Source of the DNA: Takashimella koratensis
Lineage: Eukaryota; Basidiomycota; Tremellomycetes; Trichosporonales; Tetragoniomycetaceae
Direction of reading: 5' to 3'
Assembly: GCA_003116875.1 (NCBI GenBank)
Contig: BCKT01000013.1
Location: forward strand, 62,001 to 126,000
Length of the DNA: 64,000 nt
The translations under genes were made by a program, and so were the position numbers. Below are positions 49,602-62,230 of the stretch, one piece after another; position 1 is the stretch's first letter; every line of letters starts with the position of its first letter. The notes under the pieces are model-generated. The model was not told the origin of the DNA. It made no database searches and saw only the letters and a list, made by a program, of their open reading frames with translations.

Positions 49602-52600
49602 TCACATCTCAGTCCCATTCTCCTCTCCCAGCCTCTTGACCTCATCAACTAGCTCCTCTACATCCCTCAACGCCCGACGCACCGCATCGTCCGCTGCTGT
49701 CCCTGTCGACCCCACACCTGCCGCTACAGCCTTCACTGCCTCTATAATCTTGTGCACACACTCGTCTTCATTGTGCGCTTCGATATCCTCCATATCCCCC
49801 CAGGGGTCCTCGTCGTCACGGACTGTCTTTGATCCAGCTCCGGCGGATTGGGTGGAGGTCGCGCCTCGTTCAGACTCGAGCTGAGCGAGACGGTCGAGTC
49901 GCCGACCTCGGAGGTCTCGCAGCCAGGCGCTGGTCGTACGCAACAGGTGGGCAACGTTAGCCAAGGGCAGCGGAGCTCCCATGACATGCAACGAGTCCGC
50001 CATGGATTTGTACCTGTGACCGACCGCCCGACGTACACATCAGCAATCCTGCCACTTGCGAAAATCACGCGCCGCAAAGCTACTCACAGCTGCCCTGCGG
50101 CATATGGATCCGTCTCATTCGCAATAGCGTTAATCATGGCCCGAAACAGCTGCTCGACATTTGACGAATCCGAAAACCATACGTTGGCGTCTTTGCAGAC
50201 CTGCAAGAGACCAGGGACAAGGCTAATAACACCATCCAGTCGTTCTAGCATCAGTACCTCATCTTCCTCTACCTGCCAACATGAACATACTAGCAAGCCG
50301 CCTAGAGATCGCATCAGCGTCCGACCCAACCTTCAATTCAGATCTCGACCCAACTCACATCCTTGATGCTATCAGACCAGCGGAACGTCAACGCGTCTAG
50401 CGTAATCGTCATCGTATCGTTCAACCAAGGTGCGTATGCACCTCCCATCTCCGAGACGTAGATCGCCAACCTCTCGAACGCGTCTTCCTTTTCCCCGACC
50501 TCGGCGGTGTGTGCTTCAAATTCTTCATCGTCCACATCGCCATCGGGACTCATGCCTTCTTGTCCGGCTGATCCGTATCCCGCTGTTCGTATTGCCCGTC
50601 AGCATACTTCTTTAGTTGACAAACGATCGAAGTCGCTTACATTCCCGCTGTGGAGGCTTGTACTGCGCTGCCTTGAGGAGCGGGGGGATGACAAATGGCA
50701 AGAATGGCTCGAACAATGGCCCGATCGCCCTCGCGAGCGTCGACCAGCCTGCCACAGATCAGCTTTTATCCCCCCGAAGAGATTAGATCAGCTCAACCCA
50801 CCTTCAGACAAGAACTCTGCTCTAGGATCTTCAGGATCCGTGACCTGATTTTGAATCTCCATCATCGCTTTGGCCACAGCGATCGCATCCGCTGCAAACG
50901 TCTGCTCGAGAGAGAACAAGAGTTTCAGCATTGGCACAGGTAGGCACTAAGTAGAGACCAAGCTCACCTGCTTTCCAATGGCAAGTCCAGCAAACGTCGC
51001 GCACTGAACACAACGGCCGACCAACTTTCTGCGCTCTTCGATTGCCGGTTTTGTCAAGATGCCGAGGAGTGTATCCATCAACCGCCCTGTCATTGGTCAG
51101 CTCAGCTTGTTCATCGCATGGCGGGCCTGAGCTTACGATAATGTGGCTGGAATGCATCACCCGATTGGGTCGCCACGTTACCTGGACCATCGGTCAGTTC
51201 AATGCCTGATAAATACGAGCTGTAATCACACACGACCGATCACTCACACAACGTCGCCACGACTTGTTCTTGGAGATACAACGGGCCCTGAGGATACACC
51301 CCAAAGAGAGCCTCGACGACCCGGTCCAAGTGGGGCTGGAAGAACGAGATGTCTGCATTTTCAAAGAAATTTGTCAAACAAGCCGCTGCATGTGCTCGAA
51401 CTCTGTAGATGCGTAGTCAGCACTTGCTCTTTCGGAAACCAAGTGATGAGCGAAAGACTCACCTAGGCTCCTCGTCCACCAATAGCCGGAGGCAGATCTC
51501 TAGCGTTTGAGAAGCGTACGTTGTTTGCATGACGCCCTGAGAAGTATCAAGGTTAGTGACCAGGTTGAACATGAACAACGACGTGACAGGCTTACTTCGC
51601 AATCACTGCACAATTGGCCAACACAATGGACGAAGCCGTACCGAACTCGGGGGTGTGGGTCGGTAGCCGAAGGCGATATCAACCTGTAACAAATCGAATC
51701 AGTGCTGCAGTAGCACATGGGGGACAAGCCAGCACTTACTGGAGTAGCTGTTCCAACCGAGGTAGCAAGTGCTGAGGAGATGTTAGGTTAATACTCCCTC
51801 GAGCATGAAAGCTAGCCCACCTTCACGGCTCCTTCAGCAACACTAGCCAATGCCATCAGGGCGCAATACCGCGCCCTCCATTCGGGGCGTTGAAGCAAGG
51901 TCTGCGCGTGGTCCGCGACCGCGGGCAAGATCGCCTCTCCGCCTGTGCAACACCAGATCAGCATCAGATTATTTTACCTGTTGCTTTCACGATCATCCAA
52001 ACTTGCCAAGACTATGTGCCAAGCGATCCAGCGTCTCCTCGGCGAATACTGGGTATGCCTCCAGCTCGTCATCCAACTACCACGAGTCAACGGGTCAACG
52101 GGTCAGCGAGTCTTCTTCCACCTGCATTAACTCTACTCACATCCGTCTCATCTACCCATTCTTGACATGTTTCCCCCTCGGCCGCAAAGTCCCCGACTTG
52201 CCTCGCGATCAGTGCGCCAACGAGCTCACGCACAACCGCTCCGCCTTCATACTTTGTGAAGGCTTGCCCATCGTGTGCAGCCAATGCGCAGAAGAACTCG
52301 ATAGCCATCTCCGCAGCACCCGAGCCATCTGTCCAGTCGAGGTAGAATGGTTCGGCGGAAGTGAACGAGTATCCTGCGAGTGTGGATGGAGGGGAAGCGA
52401 CGGAGATGAGGTAAGGGAGAGATGTGGAGAATGAAGGTGTCACGATGGATGGTGCGGAGGATGCAATGTCCACGAGAGGCTCGAGTGCATGCTCGATGAC
52501 ATCTGGTGGCAGAGGTCGGATCACCTAAGAAGCAATGAGGTCCTATCAGCATCGGCTTGGACATTTGCAAGATCTCATAGCCTTGTTGGACCCCATGCTC

Positions 52601-53717
52601 ACTTTCCAACACTCGGCAATGAGCTCGGGTCCAAATCTCGACGCATCTTCGTCCTCCATCCCACGCTTGAGCACGCTCCGCGTTGCCTTGATTGCCTCCA
52701 CTCGAACATCTGCGCTTTGGTCATTGAGCCCGACAACCAGTAGCTGTGAAATCTGTTCAGCCGTGACCGGCTTGGTGACGCTGTGGAATAAGAGATCCGG
52801 CGTGGTATCGAGGACCTGGTACGGGGTGAACCTGTGAAACGGGCGGGGTGAGGTGGATAGGCCTAATAAGATGGTCGGTAGGAGGATGAAAGGACCTGTG
52901 TATGGTCGGTCGTACGAGAGTGATCAGATCCAATGGCAGGTGTTAGTGTGAGATCGTTGATCGGCGTGTGCCCGATCTCCCAAGGGGGAATAGTCCACTG
53001 CAAAACTCACGTTGTCTACGCGCACTCTCCTTGGCCCAGACGGCAGAACATGTCCCCAGGCCTTTCCGGACCCTCGAGTCTTGCTCGTCCTTTAGCCCCG
53101 CACAGAGCACCGTCTCAATCCGACCCCTCGTGCGTTCTGCGACGACGTCAAAGGGTGCCGTCGCTACCTGCGCGCTTGAGTTGAGGAACAGACCCGGGAG
53201 CTCGGTGAATGCGATTCGTCGCAGGAGGATGAGCGTGAGAAGTCGGTGCTGCGGGCGAGAAGGCAAGAGGGGCAGCGGCGAGGGAAGGAAAGCAAGAGTT
53301 AGCGACGGAGGAGAGAAAGAGGGAGGATTGGGGGAGCTCACGTCAAGTTGAAACCCGCCGACACCTTGTGCGCCAATCTGAGCGAGAAGCAGGAGACATT
53401 CCGCAGGCGATTGGAGCGTCAAGTTTCTCAGGTAGGTCTCGGCGCTGAAACGATGAGAGGTCAAGTCAGTGGTGTCTTGGTGTTTCAGCTGCGGTCTGGG
53501 AGGAGTAGGTGGTGGAGAGGGAATGGGTCACACGCTCTGATCACAAGCTCTGGTTACAGTGACAAAGGCAGTGGCTAGGTGTTGCAGGCGAATGAGGTGG
53601 GACGTACTCGTGTCTCGAGGTGTTTTCGAGACTCATGAGTCCGTCGAGGACGGCACTGATGTCGCCCAAGAGGTGCTCTGTCGAGCCCGAATCTGCAAAG
53701 ACGCGCGGGGCCTGCAT
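49602..53717 (-). CDS. Importin-beta family karyopherin, importin-5/Kap121-like
   Basis: HEAT-repeat nuclear transport receptor carrying ribosomal proteins and other cargoes through nuclear pores with Ran. It has about 14-16 small exons. The ATG at 53717 begins MQAPRVFADSGSTEHLLGDI, with the first intron at SRHE and the next exon AETYLRNLTLQSPAECLLL. Further landmarks: HRLLTLILLRRIAF, GLKDEQDSRVRKGL, ADVRVEAIKATRSVL, a region around FAEETLDRLAHSL, ATDPHPRVRYGFVHCVGQLC (compare VRYAACNAVGQ of importin-5), and EDAFERLAIYVSEMGGAYAP. The last exon reads DPWGDMEDIEAHNEDECV and ends at 49602. By alignment from memory the protein seems to stop about 200 residues short of typical importin-5. Individual exon edges were not all resolved. 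Confidence 0.75.
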
Positions 53718-54111
53718 GGCCGGCGTGGTGGTGTTGATAGAGGGTGGGTGGTTGACGAAAGAGCAAGTTAGTGGAGGGAGATGTGGACGAGGTGAAAGTG
53801 GGTGGTGGATGGGATGGATTTAAACCGGGGTGGTCGTTAGTCGGGGTCACTCGTGCCTGGCCTAAATTAGCGCAGCCTGTGACAACTAGCACCTAGCTCT
53901 CCAGGCTGTGGCTCGTGGCTTGTGGCTTGGGTTCATCAGACATTCGCATGCATAGACTGCTTGTATCAAACATGAGGCGGACTGGGGCTTGGGAGTAGAC
54001 GAGAGGACAGAGCGTTCGACCAGAGCTTTCTTAGCCGTACTACGCGCGACGCGTTAACTCGCCCCATCATCAAAGGCAGCGAAGCAGCCTCGTCCGCATT
54101 CTACAGCCTGA
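53718..54111. other. Intergenic between importin and reductase genes
   Basis: 394 bp holding the importin promoter and the 3' flank of reductase 1. No TATA box or repeat is recognised. Confidence 0.4.
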
Positions 54112-55520
54112 TTACAGGTTGAACAACTTCGTAAAAGAGATGGCAGTATCCTTGATCGTCTCATCTTTGGACCTGTACTTGAGACCGAGCACTTTGGTCA
54201 CCTTGTCGCCGACGAAGATGTTCGCCTTGTCGTCCCACGCAGCTCGACCGGTGCGCCCCTCTGAATCGTTGGCGAATGTCGCTTTGGGAACATTGGGAAA
54301 GTCCGGGAAATCGCGGCGGAGGATCTCAGCAAAGTCTTCACCGAAAAGAGTGCCGTGGGAGACGATGAAGCGTTCCCCTCCCGCCTGCGGGGTGGAAAAA
54401 GCCAGCGCGACAGACTTGCCAACTATCGAGCGTCAGCTTGGTTGCTTCCGATTCTGGAAGAAGAGTGCAACACACCATCTCGGACGTCAACCAGGTTGGG
54501 CAGAGGGGTGGCCAGGTCAGCCTCGGTCTTCTGCCCAGCGATCCAAGGGTAGAAGAAGGCTGTAGGTACACAATATCACACCAAGTCAGCTTTTTTTCAC
54601 CATCAACTCCGGAGGCACACATCACTCACCGACCGAAGACTCCTTGATATCCTCAAACTTCTTCACGTCGTGGATCACTGGCCCAAAGTTGAACGAAGGA
54701 AGGATCGCCACTCCGTCGAATTTCGGCTGGTTGGTTTTGATAAAGTCCCAGAACGCGCGCTCGCCTACGACTTTACTAGCTCCGTACTTGGCTCGACCCG
54801 GTGCGTTGGCGCCCTCTTTCTCGATGATCTTCATGACGTCGTCGTTCCACATCTCCTCGGTGTACCGGTAAGGGGGCGGGTGGCCACCGAGACCAACACT
54901 TGTGACCGAGCTCATCAAGACGACGCGGGAGACCGTGCCGGCCTTGTGGGCAGCTTCGACGAGGTTGAGAGTACCAAACTTGGCTACGTCGATGATCTCG
55001 TTCGGGTCCCCGGTGTGAGTGAGGGTCACGGGTCTAAGGCAAGTCAGCTAGTGTCTCTTTGTCTAGGTGCCTGTTGACGCTCTATTATCACTCACGTAGC
55101 AAGGTGGGCGGCACCATCGACTCCGACAGCGACGTGGTCGTACGCTCCAGGCTAAATAAGGAGGTTAGTTGTCTGTCTCAAAATTCCACAACTCCTCTGC
55201 TGGCTCACTACTGTGATGTCCTCGACGACGGCAACTTCGACCTTGCCGGGCTTGTGTTTGAAGAGATCACGAATGAAGGCGCCCTTGCTCTCGGACCGAG
55301 CGACGAGGCGAACATTGTACCCCGTGTCAAGGAGTGACTCGACGACGTGGCTAGGAGATCGTCAGCACCGATTAGGGGAAGGAAGCCTTTGCCAGTCGGT
55401 CGACAGAAAGGTCGAGGATGTGGTGGTACCTCCGGCTGGTAGACCGAGAAAGACTCACGTTCCGATGTAACCGGTGCCACCAGTGACAAGGATGAGGGAT
55501 CCAGGCTGAAGTGCGGGCAT
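54112..55520 (-). CDS. Extended SDR reductase 1 (dihydroflavonol reductase/aldehyde reductase-like)
   Basis: NAD(P)-dependent reductase of the extended short-chain dehydrogenase superfamily, near the dihydroflavonol-4-reductase and yeast aldehyde/ketone reductases. About seven exons run from the ATG at 55520. A Rossmann glycine motif VTGGTGYIGT follows eight residues, then VRLVARSESKGAF, the dinucleotide-contacting strand VAVVEDIT, the catalytic SS in VVLMSSVTSV and YGASKVVGERAFW (YxxxK). The C-terminal part includes VAILPSFNFGP and the end KVLGLKYR followed by DTAISFTKLFNL. The substrate is unknown: an aldehyde, a ketone or a methylglyoxal-type compound are possible. It is the close paralogue of reductase 2, on the same strand. 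A TATAAG box sits about 190 bp upstream. Confidence 0.87.
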
Positions 55521-56754
55521 GTTGATGAGTGTGAAGGGTTGAAGGGACAGGGCTCAAGCGAAGTTGATTGGTCGCGAAGACGTAGCGAAACGGTAATGTG
55601 GTCGAGGATGTGGGCACTGGCTTATGGAAGCGGCTAGGCGTTGCTTGGTGCTTGTTGGAATTGACTTGGTTGTCTGGGGATCCAACTCATCGTCCGTTCC
55701 CACAGCCTCTTATACCCCTTGACCTCAGCCCTCGACTTCTTTTGTCTCATCGACATTGACGACACGACCGCCTCGGTCCCCGGGGTCGCCTTGTCGACTT
55801 ACTCATCGCGCCGCGCGGGAAGGCCTTGTCTCTCTACCCGCCATGAGAATCACGGCGCCGCTGAATCACCTGTTTTACGTGCGGAGAGCCTTCCTCGCTC
55901 TCCTTCCGCCCTTGCCAAAAACACTTTCGGTTCCGGTAAACGTGGAGTTGCGCCGCCTAAAGGCAACTAGCGGGCGTTCCCGACCGCGGATTAGCAACCG
56001 GTGTGTCATACCGATGGGGTGGTCTGAATAAGCCCACGCCGCTTAAACGCGCGGGTGACGCCACACTCCACAGCTATGGTTTCGTCGTGCCTGAGACGGC
56101 GACAGCCCAGGTCAGTCACTCGATTACTCAGCCACGACCAACGGAGCCTAAGCCATTCTGAGATGCATAAGACCTTCTGGTCTGTAGGCAGGTTAGTGAA
56201 CAACCAAGCGTGGAGCCAAGGAAAGCTAAGAGAACGCTGAGAAGAATCAGGCCAGGATGGAACCGGTGCACCGACGGTCAAGGGCGATGAATAACCGCCG
56301 AGACGGGTTTGCCGGAATCGTTGCGGTGGGCGAAGCGTTTCAGTCTTGTAGAAGGACACATGCTGGCCGCATGGGTGCAAGCCCCCTCAAGTGCAGCAGG
56401 ACAAGACTACATGAGCCTGAACGTGACTAATCTGCAGAGCGTGGTTGGACTTGGCACGTGGTTTCGCGATTGCGCTGTAGCTGGCAGACTGGCTGGCTTT
56501 CCGGGAGATCGGTAGATCCCGGAACGTCATGGGGCACGACCACCCACCACCTGGAGCACGTGGCGTTGGGAGGAAAGAGGAAGTTCAGTTCTCATCCGAC
56601 ACGCATCAGATGATTCCACGCAGGAGTCAGCATGGTCTCGATAACTGAGTCATTATCTCGTGGGAGGCTCAGCTTCATCTCGAGCTCGGAAGGCTCTAAA
56701 CAGCAAAGTGACATTCAAGAGGGTACGTTGGTAGTGGTTATAGTATCTTCTCGT
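55521..56754. other. 1.2-kb gene-free region between reductases 1 and 2
   Basis: Contains the promoter of reductase 1 (TATAAG on the minus strand at 55709-55714) and the 3' flank of reductase 2. No coding sequence or repeat is recognised. Confidence 0.5.
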
Positions 56755-58288
56755 TCAAAGCTTCAACAACTTCTTGAACGCGATCGCGGTATCCCTGATC
56801 GTCTCCTCCCTGGTCCTGTACTTAAGACCTAAGACCTTGGTTGCTTTCTCACCCACAAAGGTGTTGGCTTTATCGTTCATGGCGGCACGAGCGGCAAAGC
56901 CTTCGGCATCGTCACCGTAGGTCGATTTAGGGACGTTGGGGATCTCCGGAAAATCACGGTTCAGAACGTGGGCAAAGTCGTCCCCAAACAACGGGCCATT
57001 GGCGATGAGGAACCGCTGGCCGCTGGCTTCCGGAGTCGAGAAGGCCAAAGCGACAGACTTGCCCACTGTACACACATGTTAGCCTGACTCCACTAATGAT
57101 CGTTGGAGCAGAAGAGACGCTCAACGACGTTACTCACCATCTCTCACATCGACAATGTTGGACATGTTCATCCCGAGGTAAGCTTCGCTAGCCTTTCCGG
57201 CAATCCACGAGTAAAAGAAGGCTGACAGCCACCAAGAAACCCCAACGTCAACTTTCAACTCTCCTCCACTTCTCTCTTAAACCAATAAGCACTTACCGAC
57301 CGAAGAGTCCTTGATGTCGTCAAATTTCTTAACGTCATGGATGAACGGTCCAAAGTTCAGTGCCGGGTTAACGGTGACGCCATCAAAGGTCGGTTTGTTG
57401 GTCTTGATAAAATCCCAGAAAGCACGCTCGCCAATGACCTTGCTAGCTGCGTGACAGTCAATATGCTGTCCATTCCACTGAAATCATCTTCACTCACCTC
57501 CATACTTGGCTCGGCCGTTGGCATTCACGCCTTCCTTCTCGGCAATCCCTACGACTTCATTGTTCCAGTCCTCTTCGGTGTATCGCTTGGGGGGCGGGTC
57601 CATGTTATAAGAGACGGCAGTGACGGAGCTGGGTGAAAAAGTAATGAATGTCCAGTCAGCTCGGTGCATCTCTCGATGCAGCTCCTCCGAAATGCCTGAA
57701 CCACTTGCTCACCTCATCAGGACGACACGAGAAAGCGTCCCAGCCTTGTGGGCAGCCTCGATGAGGTTGAGGGTTCCGAACTTGGCGACGTTAATCAAAT
57801 CGTTCGCGTGCCCAGCGTGAGTGAGCGTGACCGGCCTGAACAACTCAGCATCTGTCTCGCCATTCCTTCCGATTCAAGGCACTCACGAAGCAAGGTGAGC
57901 GGCGCCATCCACTCCGATCACAACGTCATCGTATGCTCCAGGCTAGAGTGAAATATCAGCCAAACTGTATCAAATGAATTATCGTCTCCGTTTAGCTTTT
58001 ACCTTGGTGATATCCTCAACCACTGCGATCTCGACCTTTCCAGGCTTATTCTTGAACAAATCACGGACGAACGCGCCCTTGCTCTCGGATCGAGCAATGA
58101 GGCGGACATTATACCCGGCGTCAAGAAGAGCCTCGACAGCGTGGCTAAGCTCGTCAGCCTCACACAAAGGATACAGAATCGAGCAAGTGCCGATACGGAT
58201 CGAGGAGGAAAAGGAGAGCCACTTACGCGCCAATGTAACCTGTACCGCCAGTAACAAGAATTAGAGATCCAGGAGGGAGAGCCGGCAT
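56755..58288 (-). CDS. Extended SDR reductase 2
   Basis: Tandem paralogue of reductase 1, with the same exon plan. ATG at 58288. VTGGTGYIGA is the NAD(P)-binding glycine motif; RLIARSESKGAFVRDLF, VVEDITK and GAYDDVVIGVDGAAHLAS follow. The catalytic serine lies in VVLMSSVTAVS and the YxxxK in YGASKVIGERAFW, divided by an intron after KYG. The C-terminal end is KVLGLKYRTREETIRDTAIA then KKLLKL. It differs from copy 1 mainly around the substrate region (SWIAGKASEAYLGM against PWIAGQKTEADLAT), which hints at a different substrate. TATATA on the minus strand lies 134-139 bp upstream of the start. Confidence 0.87.
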
Positions 58289-58421
58289 TTTGATTGATTA
58301 GGTTGGCGAAGCTGGCTGCGAGTAGCTTAACGATAAGGTTTGAAGCCAAAAAGCTGTTGGAAGTATTTGTTGCGAATGACTTGTGAGTCTGAGCAGAGAT
58401 GTCGACTCCAGTTGAAGACCT

Positions 58422-58427
58422 TATATA
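58422..58427 (-). promoter_or_regulatory. TATA-like box of reductase 2
   Basis: TATATA on the minus strand, about 135 bp before the ATG at 58288. Confidence 0.45.
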
Positions 58428-59595
58428 CTATCGTCCTCATCTCGACTTGCACCTCTGGCTCAACCTGGTACCCAGCCTCAGCATAGACAAGACATCCGCC
58501 TCGGTCCCCGATGTGTTTCCACTTACTCATGTCATTGCCTTGGTTTGGGTGCACCATTTGCACAATCTTTGCAATCACGGGAGCCGCTGATCAAGTTTTC
58601 ATCCATCTGCACCATCTCTCCTTGCACCCTTGTTCCCCAGGTTCTGGCTTCGCAAGACGCATATTGGTGGTTGAGAAACCGGGAGATCGCGCCGGTACCC
58701 AGACGTGAGACCCGGTCGTCTCCGAACCTAGATTTGTAACCTCGACGGAGCCATGGTCTGAATAAGCCACTCTTCGCTATAAAAATGGTTCAGTTTGCTG
58801 TCCATTTCAGGCACGGGTCAGTCACCAAATTGCTAAGCTGCACTCCTGATGGGCGTACTAAGCCACTTTGCTTGGGTAAAGAATAGTTCAGTGACCAATC
58901 AAGCGTGAAAAGATGAGAAAGAGTGCAGTAAAAAAGGGATGGACGCCGACGGGCTTGTCATGATTCATCCCGGTGTCGGACCGGAACCACCTATGGGTGC
59001 ATCTGTGGGTGTGTGACATGGTAGAGATATGGATGGACACGTGAACAACCTGGCTCATGCGAGGCGGGAAAGAGCTGGCAAGCTGGACCCAATCGTAATC
59101 AGCGAGCTATCGACGTCGCAGTTGATATCTGCTCATTTTCTACTTCTTTATCCCCCCAACTCTGGCGGTGGAGTCGACCAAGGGTAAAGCCATTCAAAGA
59201 GTGCTAACGACGAGTAAAACCGGGAACGCAACGGAGCCTGAAGACCTGCTCCACCCTGCGTGGCACTCGTCGGACCACAGTTTCCTATCATCCGGTCTGG
59301 AGACATCCTGACCGACGCATAGGAGCTCCTACCTCGATGCGATCAAGTCAACGATCCTTGGATAGTCAATTCACTGAATCCCACGTTTTACCCCGAGGTA
59401 AGAACAGCGTTGTACCGAAGATTCCACTCACGAACTCGTCGAGTGGGGGGTATCGGCTATCATCTTCCGTGTCTGCGGGTGTGGCTGTGTTTTTTTACAT
59501 CCGACAACCCCGAAAGATTCGGAACATGCTATCCGTTATAACTCACCTCTTGCCGGCGCCGCATGAACCCTTCGGTGGTCCCCACTCAAAGGCTC

Positions 59596-59601
59596 TATAA
59601 A
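59596..59601 (+). promoter_or_regulatory. TATA-like box of reductase 3
   Basis: TATAAA about 210 bp before the ATG at 59809; a longer 5' leader would be needed. Confidence 0.4.
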
Positions 59602-59808
59602 CAGATTGCTATTTACGCTATTTCCTGCCGAGGGCCGCGAGGCCTTCGGCGTTCAGTGCTTAGACCTCTCTCAATCAGACTCACGACCGACCTCGGGGTA
59701 TGCAGCCCTCTATCTTTATCCATAGCTCATTGAAGTTTCTCTGACCAAGTTTTTCTCACTCACTCCTTCATTCACTCATTAACTCACCAGAGTCTGCTGC
59801 TGTTTGAG

Positions 59809-61615
59809 ATGGTTGCCGTCCCTCCTGGCTCTCTTGTCCTCGTCACCGGTGCATCCGGGTTCATCGGCGCGTGAGTGATTACCTCACTCCCCCGCCAAAG
59901 TCGATATAAATAACACGCCTTCGAAGTCAACAAAAGACGATAGCTGAGACCAATCACGACAGTCACACCGTCAAAGCCTTCCTTGATGCCGGGTACCCGG
60001 TCCGTGGAACCGTCCGTTCTGTCGAAAAGGGCGAGTATCTCTCCAAACTATTCAAGACCAGCAAGTCTGCATTCTCCTACGCCATCGTCGAAGACATTGA
60101 AAAGGTCAGAGACCCCACCCTTCCAATCCCAAACTCATCTCTTCACCCCCACAAGTTGACATTCTTGATTTTCCTCCTTTTCATTGTGCGGCGCTTACCC
60201 ACAATCACGATTCCAGCCACATTCGTTCGACGAGGTAGTCAGGGATGTCGTCGGCGTCGCACACACTGCGAGTCCTTTCTACTTCACAGCCGACGATCCA
60301 CAAGAGCTTATCGGTCCTGCTGTCGGTGGGACAGTAGGTATTCTCACGAGTATCCAAAAGAACAAGTCAGTACTTTACACGCCCAACCGTCTCTCCTCTA
60401 TAATCACGTTGAAAGATGAGAAACTCGCAAACTAACTTGATGCAATGAACAGCCCCAATGTCAAGCGAGTGGTACTCACAAGCTCCATCGCGGCGATCCT
60501 TGACCACGACATCAAGCCGCCTCACGCTTTTACGGAAGCTGGTGAGTGCTGTAGTTGACTTGCACCATCTCTCGTGGGACAAGGAAAGCTAGTTGTGGCC
60601 AGATTGGAACACCAAGAGTCCGGTTGCTGTCGCTGCACACGGACGTGACGTGAAGCCCCCTTTCGAGAAGTACCTAGGTAAGTCCAAACACTCGAGCATG
60701 GATCGGATCTAAGTGGGGATATAAGCTCTTAGCTAAAACAGATGCGTTGCGCGACCGAATCAGCGAGCAAGACACTCGCGGAGCGAGCCCTATGGGAATT
60801 TTTGGAATCGGAGAAACCATCATGGGACGCTGCGACCATCTGCCCTCCCATGGTTAGTCACAGACTCCTCCTCTCGCTCCCAGCCATATCGGTTCAAGTA
60901 GACAAGGTGCTAAGCGAGAAACAGGTCCTCGGTCCGATCATCCATCAAGTGAGCAAGCCCGAGGCGCTTAACACTTCGGTCTGTGAGTTGGTTGATTCGG
61001 TAGTCCAAGAGCCTGATGATCTGAAATATGCCTACTGACGCTTGATGAGCAATTTTCTACCCCTGGCTCAAGGGAAAGAAGACCCAGGAGGACCTCAAGT
61101 CTCCCCAGACCTACTCATTAGTCGACGTGCGAGAAGGTGAGTATTGTAATCTAACCGCGTTATAAGGTCTTTACGATCAAGTTGTGAATCTCTGACGCTC
61201 GAGAGATCTTGAGCACTCGATAGCGACAACTCTGCTGACTTGAGGAATGTAGTTGCAATGGCGCATGTTCTCGCCCTAACCAAGCCTGAAGCTTCGAACA
61301 ACCGCTTCATCTGCAACGCGGGCCTCTGCTCGGCTCACGATTTCTGCCTAGTAAGCCATATCAAGTTTCAATCCGTGATTGCTTGCACCCCATCCACACA
61401 AAGCTAATGACTTTGGAACGCAGACGATCCACCAGCACTATCCTCATCTCAAGAACGTACCTGTGGGCGACGCGTCTGTGCGCGCGACGTTGGCGGACAA
61501 GACGCTGTTATATGACGGGAGCAAGATTGTTCGAATGTTGGGGCTCAAGTACCGCCCCGTCGAAGAGACGTGCAAGGACATGGCGGACAGCTTGGTCCAG
61601 CGCTTTGGTCTCTGA
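59809..61615 (+). CDS. Extended SDR reductase 3
   Basis: Third cluster member, of a second subtype shared with reductase 4. It has about ten exons. ATG 59809 opens MVAVPPGSLVLVTGASGFIG with the Rossmann glycines. Next come HTVKAFLDAGYPVRGTVRS, VVGVAHTASPFYF, GPAVGGTVGILTSIQK, the catalytic VVLTSSIAAIL and YLASKTLAERALWEFL (YxxxK). The conserved end is LGLKYRPVEETCKDMADSLV. The pattern AHTASP with IGGT-like segments resembles yeast aldehyde reductase II and Gre2-type enzymes. The exon with ASKTLAER must start at 60764 (acceptor gaatcag); an earlier AG at 60731 would shift the frame. The substrate is unknown. Confidence 0.87.
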
Positions 61616-62230
61616 TCGGGTTCACCCCCGATAGCTTTCCGCCCATCCAAGCCGGTTCAAGTAGATCGTAGAGCGTGTACAACACAATCTTTACTGCAGG
61701 CGACATGCCACCACCTCCCCTCTCTTGTCGAGTTCAATGGAAGGAAGCTAAAATAGGGACGCCCGTGAACGATTCTGTACCAATGACCCGATGAGGTTAA
61801 TGCCCTCCACCGGCCGACTCCGAAGATCCCGGTCACGCCATGGTGGTACCTCTCCCAACTCGCCGCGGGTTGTCCATTTGGTTGGTTGCAAGTCTCCGCT
61901 GTAATTTCCGTGGGCTTTGGCTCATCCGGGACTCTGTCGCATATTGAACGGCAGTAGATCTGGATTGGACGGGGTAACTGAGCCGTGTTGATTTCGGTGG
62001 AGTGGTGACCCACGATGAGACTTTTACGACCCATGATTGGAAAACTCCACATTGAGGCTTGGCCCTCCACTTGACCTCCACATTGACTCGCAGGCTGCCG
62101 ACATCGCATATAAACCGGGCCGTCCGATATCACGGACCAACTTCCCCCTCCCTAGTCACCGTTTCCTCACTCACCATCGTACCCTTCTGCATCCACCTCA
62201 CCACCTCCCAAACCCATTACTCAGTTCAAA
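61616..62230. other. Intergenic between reductases 3 and 4
   Basis: 615 bp; TATAAA at 62109-62114 is the probable core promoter of reductase 4. No other feature is recognised. Confidence 0.5.
62109..62114 (+). promoter_or_regulatory. TATA-like box of reductase 4
   Basis: TATAAA about 120 bp before the ATG at 62231, followed by C/T-rich sequence. Confidence 0.55.

Larger units (their letters stand above)
58289..59808. other. 1.5-kb divergent intergenic region of the reductase cluster
   Basis: Lies between outward-pointing reductases 2 and 3. TATATA (minus, 58422-58427) serves reductase 2 and TATAAA (plus, 59596-59601) reductase 3. No ORF with family support is present. Confidence 0.5.

Noticed and set aside
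60732..60763. Extra 32 nt at the start of the ASKTLAER exon of reductase 3
   Set aside because: Using the acceptor at 60731 shifts the frame; the acceptor at 60763 matches reductase 4 and keeps YxxxK.
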